Shown piece by piece: positions 22,226 to 29,086 of a stretch of 32,805 nucleotides of DNA; the stretch's first letter is position 1, and each line of letters starts with the position of its first letter. The stretch spans positions 1 through 32,805 of the forward strand of contig CAZTIH010000014.1 of the NCBI GenBank assembly GCA_964613675.1, given 5' to 3'. A program made the position numbers and the translations under genes. Under the pieces are notes generated by a model that was not told where the DNA came from, made no database searches, and worked only from the letters and a program-made list of their open reading frames with translations. The DNA comes from DAIUCA01 sp964613675. GTDB lineage: Bacteria; Pseudomonadota; Gammaproteobacteria; Competibacterales; Competibacteraceae.

Positions 22226-23788
22226 ATGAGCCAGTTAATAGCGATCCCTGGGTATCGCATAGAGCGTGAGATAGGCAGTGGCGCGATGGCCAAGGTCTAT
22301 CTTGCCATCCACGAAAATCTCGAACGTCAAGTCGCGCTCAAGGTGATGTCCACTGATTTACAGGGAGATAAAACCTTTTGCGACCGCTTCATTAAAGAAG
22401 CCCGTATCATGGGACGTTTGGTGCATCCTTACATTATTACCGTCTATGACAGCGGTTCTTATGCGCACCAGTATTACTTGGCGATGGAATATATCCCCAA
22501 TGGGACGACTTTGAAGGAACGCATCCGCAATGGCTTACCGATACAACAAGCGCTCAATTTCCTTAAACCCATTGCAAGTGCGCTTGGTTTTGCCCATCAA
22601 CAAGGATTTGTGCATCGAGATGTGAAACCGGCTAACGTTCTGATTCGTCCCGATGGCACGCCATTACTGGCTGATTTTGGAATTGCAAAGTCTTTTAGTG
22701 CAGATGCGACTCAAATGACACAGGCTGGGTGGACGGTCGGCACCCCCAATTATATGAGTCCGGAACAGGCCCTGGGCGGCCAGCTCGATGCACGCTCAGA
22801 TTTGTACAGTTTGGGTGTGATGTTTTACGAAATGCTTACCGGTTCAAAGCCTTACAGTTCACCCATCGAACACATTCAAAGCCCGTTGCCCCAATTGCCG
22901 ATGCCATTGCGTCCCTATCAGCCGTTGATTGACCGACTAATGGCGAAGCGTCCTGATGATCGGTTTTCTTCGGCGGAGGAACTAATTGCGGCCATCGACG
23001 CGTTGTTGGTAAGAGGCCCTCAAGATAGCGAGGCGACACAGTTGAGTGCGCCATCCGAATCCACAGTGATTTCTAAGCCCACTACCGTTCGCGAGAGCAA
23101 TACGCGGCTGATGTCGTCAACTCGGTCGGGGCCACGCACCGCCACGCAACCCGACTTGGAAAATTCGGAGGCCGGGGCTTACACCCAGGTGATGGCGAAT
23201 GTGGCGCAAAAACGGATTGCGCGGAGTCGTTACGGGCTGGTATTGGCTGGGGTAGGTGCGTTGGGAGTGGGGGTGGCGGTGATGAGTTACCCTGCTTTAT
23301 GGCAGGAAGCTTTACGCGGACTCAGTTCAGAAGTGACCTCGCCGCCTCAAATTCCTGGAGGTACGCCTTCACTTCGAGAGTTAGCCGTCGTCGCGCCAGA
23401 ACGCCCCACAACGCCCGGACCGGAGGTTCGTGCAACCCCTTCACCGCAGACAAACCCTGTGCTTGGGTCACCGACTACCAATGATCAAAGTCGCATTCGA
23501 CGGCTATTGATTATTGCCAATGTGCATCGGGATACGGGTTTTTTGACTGATCCGCCTGGGAGTAATGCGCTAGAGGCTTACGAGCAGATATTGGCGATTG
23601 ATCCGAATAATGAAGAAGCTCTACGCGGGCTCGATGAAATTGCCTATCACTTTTACACCCTAGCGTTAGAAGCCAGACAAAATGGCGAACCGCTAACAAC
23701 GGTTATGAGCTATGTGCGGGAGGGATTGCGGGTGCGTCCTCGTCATCGAGAACTCCTAACTTTGTTAGGGCGAGGCCAGGCCCAGTAA
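22226..23788 (+). CDS. Transmembrane Ser/Thr protein kinase with TPR-like extracytoplasmic domain
   Basis: A 520-residue Hanks-type kinase. The kinase domain (10-265) has glycine loop GSGAMAKV (17-24), Lys39, Glu58 in KEARIM, catalytic HRDVKPANVL (130-139), DFG (150-152) and GTPNYMSPE (172-180). Threonines at 162-173 in the activation loop suit autophosphorylation. A linker rich in Ser/Thr (270-330) leads to one membrane segment (about 334-356, YGLVLAGVGALGVGVAVMSY). A Pro-rich stretch and then TPR-like helices (ILAIDPNNEEALRGLDEIAY and VREGLRVRPRHRELLTLLG) probably lie in the periplasm. Starts 3 bases after the autotransporter stop. Likely phosphorylates the FHA partners; its PpkA-like position supports this, but no substrate is proven. 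Confidence 0.95.
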   Translation: MSQLIAIPGYRIEREIGSGAMAKVYLAIHENLERQVALKVMSTDLQGDKTFCDRFIKEARIMGRLVHPYIITVYDSGSYAHQYYLAMEYIPNGTTLKERIRNGLPIQQALNFLKPIASALGFAHQQGFVHRDVKPANVLIRPDGTPLLADFGIAKSFSADATQMTQAGWTVGTPNYMSPEQALGGQLDARSDLYSLGVMFYEMLTGSKPYSSPIEHIQSPLPQLPMPLRPYQPLIDRLMAKRPDDRFSSAEELIAAIDALLVRGPQDSEATQLSAPSESTVISKPTTVRESNTRLMSSTRSGPRTATQPDLENSEAGAYTQVMANVAQKRIARSRYGLVLAGVGALGVGVAVMSYPALWQEALRGLSSEVTSPPQIPGGTPSLRELAVVAPERPTTPGPEVRATPSPQTNPVLGSPTTNDQSRIRRLLIIANVHRDTGFLTDPPGSNALEAYEQILAIDPNNEEALRGLDEIAYHFYTLALEARQNGEPLTTVMSYVREGLRVRPRHRELLTLLGRGQAQ

Positions 23789-23831
23789 TGTCCTATTTCG
23801 TTAAAACGCTAAATTTTATCGGGATTTTTTC

Positions 23832-23845
23832 TTGACCTAGATCAA
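23832..23845 (+). promoter_or_regulatory. FNR/ANR-type box upstream of cytochrome c peroxidase
   Basis: TTGACCTAGATCAA matches the FNR consensus TTGAT-N4-ATCAA at 9 of 10 defined bases. A -10 element TTTAAT (23867-23872) lies 21 bases further, which places the box centre near -41, as in class II activation by FNR. The same 14-mer recurs on the other strand at 26297-26310. Confidence 0.8.
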
Positions 23846-23866
23846 TTCTTAAAATTGCCGAAAGTT

Positions 23867-23872
23867 TTTAAT
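23867..23872 (+). promoter_or_regulatory. -10 element of the cytochrome c peroxidase promoter
   Basis: TTTAAT, 5 of 6 to TATAAT, 21 bases after the FNR box. Transcription would begin near 23879, leaving a leader of about 45 bases before the ATG at 23924. Confidence 0.6.
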
Positions 23873-23923
23873 GGTGGCTTCCTTGTCGGCTCATCTGCAT
23901 CCCTTCTCTTAGGAGTCACCCCC

Positions 23924-24916
23924 ATGAAAATCGCGGTTCCCTTATTTATAGCCCTTGGCGCTTTGGCATTTGGTAGCACCGCCTTTGCCCAACGCGACGA
24001 ACCGATCAAGCCCATCAAGGCTGTTGTCCCCGAAAATCCCGAACTCGTTCAATTGGGCAAAAAGCTGTTTTTTGATCCCCGTTTATCGAAATCGGGGTTT
24101 ATCTCATGTAATTCCTGCCACAACCTCAGTATGGGAGGGAGCGATAATTTGCCCACTTCCATTGGTCACCTGTGGCAGGAAGGGCCGATCAACTCGCCGA
24201 CCGTGCTGAATTCGGGTTACAGCATTGCGCAATTCTGGGATGGTCGTGCTGCTAATCTGCAAGAACAGGCGGGTGGCCCGATTGCAAACCCCGGCGAGAT
24301 GGCGTTTACCCATGAACTCGCCGTGGAGGTGTTGGCTTCAATTCCCCAGTATGTCGAGGATTTTCAACGCATTTTAGGGACTGAAGTGACCATTGACGGC
24401 GTAACTCAAGCCATCGCCGCATTTGAAGAAACCCTCGTGACGCCCAATTCGCGTTTCGATCAATGGTTGTTAGGGGATGATGAGGCACTAACGGCGCAAG
24501 AACTAGCGGGCTACGAGTTGTTTAAGTCGAGTGGTTGTGTGGCTTGTCACCACGGGCCAGCGGCGGGCGCGACCTCGTTTCAAATTATGGGATTATTCGA
24601 GCCTTACCAGACGATGAATCCTTCTGAAGGTGTTGCAGGGTTAACGGGTAAGGATATTGACCGTTTCAAGTTCAAAGTACCCACTTTGCGCAATATCGAA
24701 CTCACCTATCCTTACTTCCATGACGGTGGCGCAGCGACTTTGACCGAAGCTGTGGACATCATGGGACGGTTACAGCTCGGGCGTCACTACACCGAGGAAG
24801 AAAACGCTAAAATCGTCGCCTTCCTTAAAACGCTAACGGGTGACCAACCCCAGTTGGCCTTACCCATCTTACCGCCATCTACCCCGGCTACTCCCCGTCC
24901 AACGCCCTTTGAGTAG
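23924..24916 (+). CDS. ccpA: Di-haem cytochrome c peroxidase
   Basis: Periplasmic enzyme that reduces hydrogen peroxide with electrons from cytochrome c or the quinol pool. The 330 residues start at the ATG at 23924 (AGGAG 8 bases upstream) with signal peptide MKIAVPLFIALGALAFGS, cut after AFA. Two haem sites are visible: CNSCH (62-66, the peroxidatic haem) and CVACH (205-209, the electron-transfer haem). Conserved surroundings include LGKKLFFDPRLSKSG, SIGHLWQEGPINSPTVLNSG, FWDGRAANLQEQAGGPI and VPTLRNIELTYPYFHDGG. Usual length is 330-340 without extra haem domains. An FNR box and -10 element at class II spacing predict low-oxygen induction, as known for ccp genes elsewhere. Ends 12 bases from the convergent permease. 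Confidence 0.95.
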   Translation: MKIAVPLFIALGALAFGSTAFAQRDEPIKPIKAVVPENPELVQLGKKLFFDPRLSKSGFISCNSCHNLSMGGSDNLPTSIGHLWQEGPINSPTVLNSGYSIAQFWDGRAANLQEQAGGPIANPGEMAFTHELAVEVLASIPQYVEDFQRILGTEVTIDGVTQAIAAFEETLVTPNSRFDQWLLGDDEALTAQELAGYELFKSSGCVACHHGPAAGATSFQIMGLFEPYQTMNPSEGVAGLTGKDIDRFKFKVPTLRNIELTYPYFHDGGAATLTEAVDIMGRLQLGRHYTEEENAKIVAFLKTLTGDQPQLALPILPPSTPATPRPTPFE

Positions 24917-24928
24917 GAGTTTTACCGA

Positions 24929-25840
24929 TTAATGACGCGAAACGCGTGCAAAACGGTTAATCGTTGCGACAATAAGTAATCCCATTGCTGCTAGGGTACC
25001 AATAGTCCCGGCAGCATTGAGGGCGGCCTCATAACCCAATCCTCTCAACCCAAAGCCCGCCACGAAATAACCCAACACGCCCCATAACGCGCCCAATCCC
25101 ACGGCGACAAGCAGTTGGGTGATATAGCCGCCACCGAGTAAACGCGCCGTGGCAGAGGGTAAAACCAGTAGTGCAATCACCAAGATAGAACCCACCGCCG
25201 TGAAGGCCGCGACTAATGCCATCGTGATGAGGGAGACCAACATCATGTGAATTAACCCAACGGGCAATCCAAGCGCTCGACCAAAGGGTTCGTCGAAGGC
25301 CGCGAGCTTGAATAAACGCCAGCCTGCGATGACCACGACAAAGGCAATGACATTGGCGATGAGTAGCGCACGCAGCTCGCCGGGCATTGTGTTCCACAGA
25401 ATTTCCAAGGTTAACGGTGAGTCCGCGAGTTCAAGCCACAAAATTCCCTCTAATTGACCAAATAAAACGCAATTAGCGTCGATGTCGATGCCCCGTGCCG
25501 ACACTTGGTCGATGAGCACCACCCCTAAGGCAAACATTCCCGTAAAAATCACGCCAAGACTGGCACTCGCTTCTAAACGTCCGAGACGTCGGACCATTTC
25601 GCTTAACGCCGCCGCAATGAGTGCTGCAATGGCCGCACCCGCAAACATCGCCCACCCCGTTCGTCCACCGCTCAGCCACAATCCCAACACGATGCCGGGC
25701 AAAATAGCGTGAGTCAGCGCATCGCCGAGAAGGCTTTGGCGGCGTAACCCTAGAAGATGACCCAAACCCCCGCAGAGGATTGCGGCAAGTGTTGCACTGG
25801 CCAGGGCAGGGCCGTCGATGGGGAGATAAAGAGTATTCAT
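24929..25840 (-). CDS. ABC-3 family metal transporter permease (Zn/Mn type), partners absent
   Basis: A 303-residue integral membrane protein with eight or nine hydrophobic segments. The ABC-3 motifs are plain: LGLRRQSLLGDALTHAILPGIVLG (28-52), then LEASASLGVIFTGMFALGVVLID, and AFTAVGSILVIALLVLPSATARLL near 214-237. The family (ZnuB, MntB, TroC/D) imports zinc, manganese or iron with an ATPase and a solute-binding lipoprotein. Neither is in the window: upstream lies only a 91-residue unknown gene, 76 bases away on the same strand. They may be elsewhere, or the cluster was broken. Metal specificity cannot be read. If cotranscribed with the 91-residue gene, it would share its FNR-type promoter. 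Confidence 0.92.
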   Translation of the reverse strand: MNTLYLPIDGPALASATLAAILCGGLGHLLGLRRQSLLGDALTHAILPGIVLGLWLSGGRTGWAMFAGAAIAALIAAALSEMVRRLGRLEASASLGVIFTGMFALGVVLIDQVSARGIDIDANCVLFGQLEGILWLELADSPLTLEILWNTMPGELRALLIANVIAFVVVIAGWRLFKLAAFDEPFGRALGLPVGLIHMMLVSLITMALVAAFTAVGSILVIALLVLPSATARLLGGGYITQLLVAVGLGALWGVLGYFVAGFGLRGLGYEAALNAAGTIGTLAAMGLLIVATINRFARVSRH

Positions 25841-25916
25841 TGCAGTTGAAAAGTTCGGTTGAAACCCACTGCTTTGAACCTTCCCATCGTGCTAAGTCAT
25901 CTTTTCCACGCCATTT

Positions 25917-26192
25917 TTACGCGCAGGCAGACTGGTTGACCGAATAACTTAAATCGAAATGTTGTAAAACCCGTTTCAGTTGCAACGCCCGAGCACTTGC
26001 GCCCCGACTGTAGGCTTTTGCGATTTCGTCGAGCAGAAAACGACGGATTTGGTACAACCCCCGTTCCGAATTCAACAGACAGGCTGCAATATCGGCAGCG
26101 ACGAGTTGAGACAGTCGATCTTGTTCGACGATATTCTCCAAAGTTGATTCGTTAAGGTCACAGCGTTGCAGACATTCATGCAAAGTCATCAT
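25917..26192 (-). CDS. Small helical protein of unknown function under a predicted FNR promoter
   Basis: A 91-residue protein I do not recognise. It is predicted all-helical and soluble, with four cysteines including MTLHECLQRCDLNE at the start, AACLL in the middle and SACA at the end. Its ATG has AGAGGAG 9 bases upstream, and a second ATG follows at once. About 105 bases ahead of the start is an FNR-type box with a -10 element in the correct orientation, so expression in low oxygen is predicted. It precedes the metal permease by 76 bases. The cysteines could bind a metal or sense redox, but this is speculation. Confidence 0.75.
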   Translation of the reverse strand: MMTLHECLQRCDLNESTLENIVEQDRLSQLVAADIAACLLNSERGLYQIRRFLLDEIAKAYSRGASARALQLKRVLQHFDLSYSVNQSACA

Positions 26193-26269
26193 GGTAATTG
26201 CTCCTCTGGTGAGTTGGACAAGCCACCGAAGCGGCTTAAAAGACCCAATTTCTTATTTATGTTGACGAC

Positions 26270-26275
26270 ATTATT
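26270..26275 (-). promoter_or_regulatory. -10 element of the 91-residue gene promoter
   Basis: AATAAT on the minus strand, 5 of 6 to TATAAT, exactly 21 bases after the FNR box, the same spacing as in the peroxidase promoter. Predicted transcription start near 26263. On the plus strand the corresponding place reads AACTAT, a poorer match. Confidence 0.55.
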
Positions 26276-26296
26276 TACAACGGTTTGCCAATTTTA

Positions 26297-26310
26297 TTGA
26301 TCTAGGTCAA
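26297..26310 (-). promoter_or_regulatory. FNR/ANR-type box in the divergent spacer
   Basis: On the minus strand it reads TTGACCTAGATCAA, identical to the box of the cytochrome c peroxidase gene. The better -10 element lies on the minus strand, pointing to the 91-residue gene. An effect on the divergent isoaspartyl peptidase gene remains possible. Confidence 0.75.
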
Positions 26311-26431
26311 GTCATCGTCCTATTTTTGTCCAACTATGAACTTGTACAGGTTCTCCTATCGGAAACCCCGTAATTTAAATAATTGGTTCAACTATTTTTC
26401 CTTACTTACCCTCCGAACAGGCCTTTACCCC

Positions 26432-27280
26432 ATGATACGAATCCTAATTCACGGTGGAATTGCGAGCTTTGAAGGTCGCCATCTTAAGACCGATGACTAC
26501 AGAATCTCCTTACAACGCATCGTACAATCCGCTTATGAAAAGCTCGTCGCGACCAATGCCCGTGAAGCTGTCATTTACGCGGTGCAGTTGCTCGAAGACG
26601 ACGAATTGTTCAACGCCGGCACAGGATCACGTATCCAAGCGGACGGCGAAATCCGCATGAGTGCGAGCCTCATGGACAGTTCAACGGGGATTTTTTCGGG
26701 GGTCATCAATATTCAAGCGGTACAACATCCCATCGCCCTCGCCGACCACTTAGCTACCCAATCTCACACGGTGTTGGCGGGGGACGAAGCAACCCGTTAC
26801 GCCCGTCAGCAGGGAATCCCGCATCACAGCCCCTTCACCGAGCATCGGCGAGCCGAATTTCAACGGAAGTCCGCTCAACGAACGGGAACGGTAGGGGCTG
26901 TCGCATTGGATCACACAGGACGGATTTGCGCGGCAACTTCTACGGGTGGGGTGGGCTGGGAGACCCCTGGACGGGTTAGCGATTCGGCAACCGTCGCCGG
27001 AAATTACGCCAGTAAACACGCAGGGGTGTCCTGTACGGGCGTTGGAGAGCAAATCGTGAATGATGCGGTGGCGAGTCGTTTGGTGACGCGGGTCGAGGAC
27101 GGGGGGACATTGGTGGAGGTTGCCGAGCGAATGGTGACCGAATCCCGCGTGCGCAACCATTTTTACGGCTTCATCGCACTGGATGGTCAGGGGGCATGGG
27201 TCGCTACTCAGACGCAGGGCCAGGTGTTATTTGCAATGGCGAGTGAGACGGGGGGACAGCTCTTTGGCGATGCTGACTAA
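26432..27280 (+). CDS. Isoaspartyl peptidase/L-asparaginase (type 2, Ntn hydrolase)
   Basis: Self-cleaving N-terminal nucleophile hydrolase that removes beta-aspartyl residues or deamidates asparagine. From the ATG at 26432 the 282 residues begin IRILIHGGIASFEG. They include the conserved NAGTGSRIQADGEI (61-74), the cleavage site before Thr153 in GTVGAVALD (152-160), and STGGVGWETPGRVSDS (170-185). The loop that normally reads STGGxxxKxPGRxGDSP has variant residues. An ATG 32 codons upstream (26336) is in frame, but the extra residues are unlike the family and lack a ribosome binding site. Only an AGG about 10 bases upstream supports the chosen start. The family N-terminus decides it. Confidence 0.92.
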   Translation: MIRILIHGGIASFEGRHLKTDDYRISLQRIVQSAYEKLVATNAREAVIYAVQLLEDDELFNAGTGSRIQADGEIRMSASLMDSSTGIFSGVINIQAVQHPIALADHLATQSHTVLAGDEATRYARQQGIPHHSPFTEHRRAEFQRKSAQRTGTVGAVALDHTGRICAATSTGGVGWETPGRVSDSATVAGNYASKHAGVSCTGVGEQIVNDAVASRLVTRVEDGGTLVEVAERMVTESRVRNHFYGFIALDGQGAWVATQTQGQVLFAMASETGGQLFGDAD

Positions 27281-27413
27281 GTTTTGTCCAAGTTTTAAGC
27301 GTCATTGCATCTCCTTGTAAAAGGCAAATTCCGTAATTAAAACAAGCATTAGGAATTGTGCGTAGTGGGCTAAAAGGGGGCTAACCAACTGAATTTGCAA
27401 TAAACTTGTCGCT

Positions 27414-27440
27414 GCACTTTGTGGTCACAAGGCGCACTTT
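27414..27440 (+). promoter_or_regulatory. Candidate operator of the MerR-family gene
   Basis: TTGTGGTCACAA (27419-27430) is a perfect 5-2-5 palindrome. GCACTTT occurs at 27414-27420 and again at 27434-27440, 20 bases apart, that is about two helical turns. The site lies 25-50 bases ahead of the ATG at 27465, a suitable place for autoregulation by a dimeric regulator. Confidence 0.4.
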
Positions 27441-27464
27441 AGTTTTTGTGATGAAGAGGATTAC

Positions 27465-28502
27465 ATGACCCCCACCCGCATCGAACCGGTTTACCGTATC
27501 GGTACCGTGTCCCGCTTAACCGGCATTGCTACGGTGACGTTGCGGATGTGGGAACGGCGTTACGGCGTCGTTGAACCTCAACGCAACGGTGGCCAAAGTC
27601 GGTTGTACAGCCGCGACGACATTGGGCGTCTCACGCTCATCAAACGCCTAGTGGACGGTGGCCATCCCATCAGTACCGTTGCTAATCTTTCCCTTGAACA
27701 GCTTACCGAACGGGCGGCGCTCAACGATTTTGGGACTGACGCTCGCGGGGTGACCCTGCAAATTGCGGCGTTTGGGGCTGCTTTACCCATCCTGGTGCAA
27801 CAAGCCTTTACATTAGCGCCTGCTCTGGATGCGCATTTGATCGCTTCGGAGACGGATCAAGAGCGTTTTGTCACGGCGATTGAGCAGCACAGCCCTTCCG
27901 TAATCGCGATGGAATGGCCCACCCTGCACGAGGAACATGTGCATTTGGCAGAAAACTGGTTGCAGCGCAGTCGAGCCGAACGGGCGGTGGTGGTGTACGG
28001 CTTTGCGCGACGCTCGGTGGTGCAGCGGCTACAGCGTGGCCCGATAACGGCTTTACGGGCCCCCGTCGATTCGCAGGTGTTGCGGCGGGCGTTGTTAGGG
28101 GAAGGTATGTTGGTACGGGAATCTATGGTGTTTCATCTTCCCGAGACCGCCGAGCAACCTGCCCCACCACGGTTTAGCTTGACAACGCTGAGTCATCTCG
28201 CATCGGTCGTGACGGCGGTGGAGTGTGAATGTCCCCGTCATCTGGCTGAACTCGTATCGAGTTTGCAGAGTTTTGAGCAGTACAGCGCGGAGTGTGTCCA
28301 TCGTAGCCCGGCGGATCAGGCGTTACACGAGTTTTTGCAGTTGGTCACTGCCCGCGCGAGATCTTTGATGGAAACCGCATTAGAACAGGTAGCGAATGCG
28401 GAAGGCATCGAGTTACCGCCTCCTGAAACGCAGAGTGCGGCCCCACGTATTCCACCCGAAGTGACCCCCTTTCAACCGCGCAATGCGGCACGTAACGCCT
28501 GA
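27465..28502 (+). CDS. MerR-family transcriptional regulator with large sensory domain
   Basis: A 345-residue regulator. The MerR winged helix is at about 9-80: YRIGTVSRLTGIATVTLRMWERRYGVVEPQRNGGQSRLYSRDDIGRL. Residues ~95-215 look like a Rossmann-type fold in the place of the cobalamin-binding domain of CarH/LitR, but I see no DxHxxG cobalamin motif. The C-terminal ~80 residues contain CECPRHLAELVSSLQSFEQY and a helical run. I know this motif from uncharacterised proteobacterial regulators; its CxC cysteines may be a redox or metal site. A candidate operator lies upstream. Its last 31 bases overlap the 3' end of ruvA on the opposite strand. Ligand unknown. Confidence 0.9.
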   Translation: MTPTRIEPVYRIGTVSRLTGIATVTLRMWERRYGVVEPQRNGGQSRLYSRDDIGRLTLIKRLVDGGHPISTVANLSLEQLTERAALNDFGTDARGVTLQIAAFGAALPILVQQAFTLAPALDAHLIASETDQERFVTAIEQHSPSVIAMEWPTLHEEHVHLAENWLQRSRAERAVVVYGFARRSVVQRLQRGPITALRAPVDSQVLRRALLGEGMLVRESMVFHLPETAEQPAPPRFSLTTLSHLASVVTAVECECPRHLAELVSSLQSFEQYSAECVHRSPADQALHEFLQLVTARARSLMETALEQVANAEGIELPPPETQSAAPRIPPEVTPFQPRNAARNA

Positions 28503-29086
28503 CGAATTAAATCGTCCCGACTCAGTTCCGCACTTGCTATGGATCCCACCAGCTTAGTAGCGTCGGGGAGTCGGTAGCCCAACGCGACGAGTGCCTGAAT
28601 CGCTTCTTCGGTGGGGGAATTGACGAGTGCCGCCGTTGAGGGGGCCGTAGTAACGGCAGGGGCAGCGTGCAGACCTAGTTGTGGTAAACGGTCGCGTAAT
28701 TCGATGACCAGTCGTTCCGCTAACCGCTTACCTACGCCCGGAACGCGCATGAGTGTCGCGCTATCGGCGGTTTGGATGGCCTGTTCTACCGCTGCGGGTG
28801 TGAAACTCGACAAAATGAGCAGGGCCAATTTGCCGCCAATCCCCGTGACCTTGAGCAATTCGCGAAATAATGTCCGTTCATCGTGGGAAATAAAGCCGTA
28901 CAGCAGATGGGCATCGTCCCGAATGACGCCGTGGGTGTACAAAACCACTTCTTCGCCCAACGGCGGTAACTGTTGATGCGTCATCATGGAGGCATCGAGT
29001 TCATAACCCACTCCCCCGACCTCAATGAGAAGCGAAGGGGGGTGTCGTTCGATGAGGAGACCCCGTAACCGACCTATCGGTAACAT
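28472..29086 (-). CDS. ruvA: Holliday junction branch migration protein RuvA
   Basis: Tetrameric junction-binding protein that loads the RuvB motor. The 204 residues are full length: OB-fold domain (LPIGRLRGLLIE to about 65), two helix-hairpin-helix motifs (KVTGIGGKLALLIL, 79-92; MRVPGVGKRLAERLVIELR, 113-131) and a C-terminal three-helix domain (SPTEEAIQALVALGYR onward) that contacts RuvB. It starts MLPIGRLRG, two residues longer than the common MIGRLRG. Its ATG abuts the stop of the trehalose gene (TAAATG), so it is translated from that transcript. The usual ruvC and ruvB neighbours are absent. Confidence 0.96.
   Translation of the reverse strand: MLPIGRLRGLLIERHPPSLLIEVGGVGYELDASMMTHQQLPPLGEEVVLYTHGVIRDDAHLLYGFISHDERTLFRELLKVTGIGGKLALLILSSFTPAAVEQAIQTADSATLMRVPGVGKRLAERLVIELRDRLPQLGLHAAPAVTTAPSTAALVNSPTEEAIQALVALGYRLPDATKLVGSIASAELSRDDLIRQALRAALRG

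Noticed and set aside
18317..23788. A type VI secretion system
   Set aside because: Only the accessory TagH-type protein and a kinase are present; no Tss sheath, baseplate, Hcp, VgrG or ClpV genes occur in the window.
23789..23831. Terminator after the kinase gene
   Set aside because: A weak CGTT/AACG hairpin and a later T run exist but are too far apart to make a convincing intrinsic terminator.
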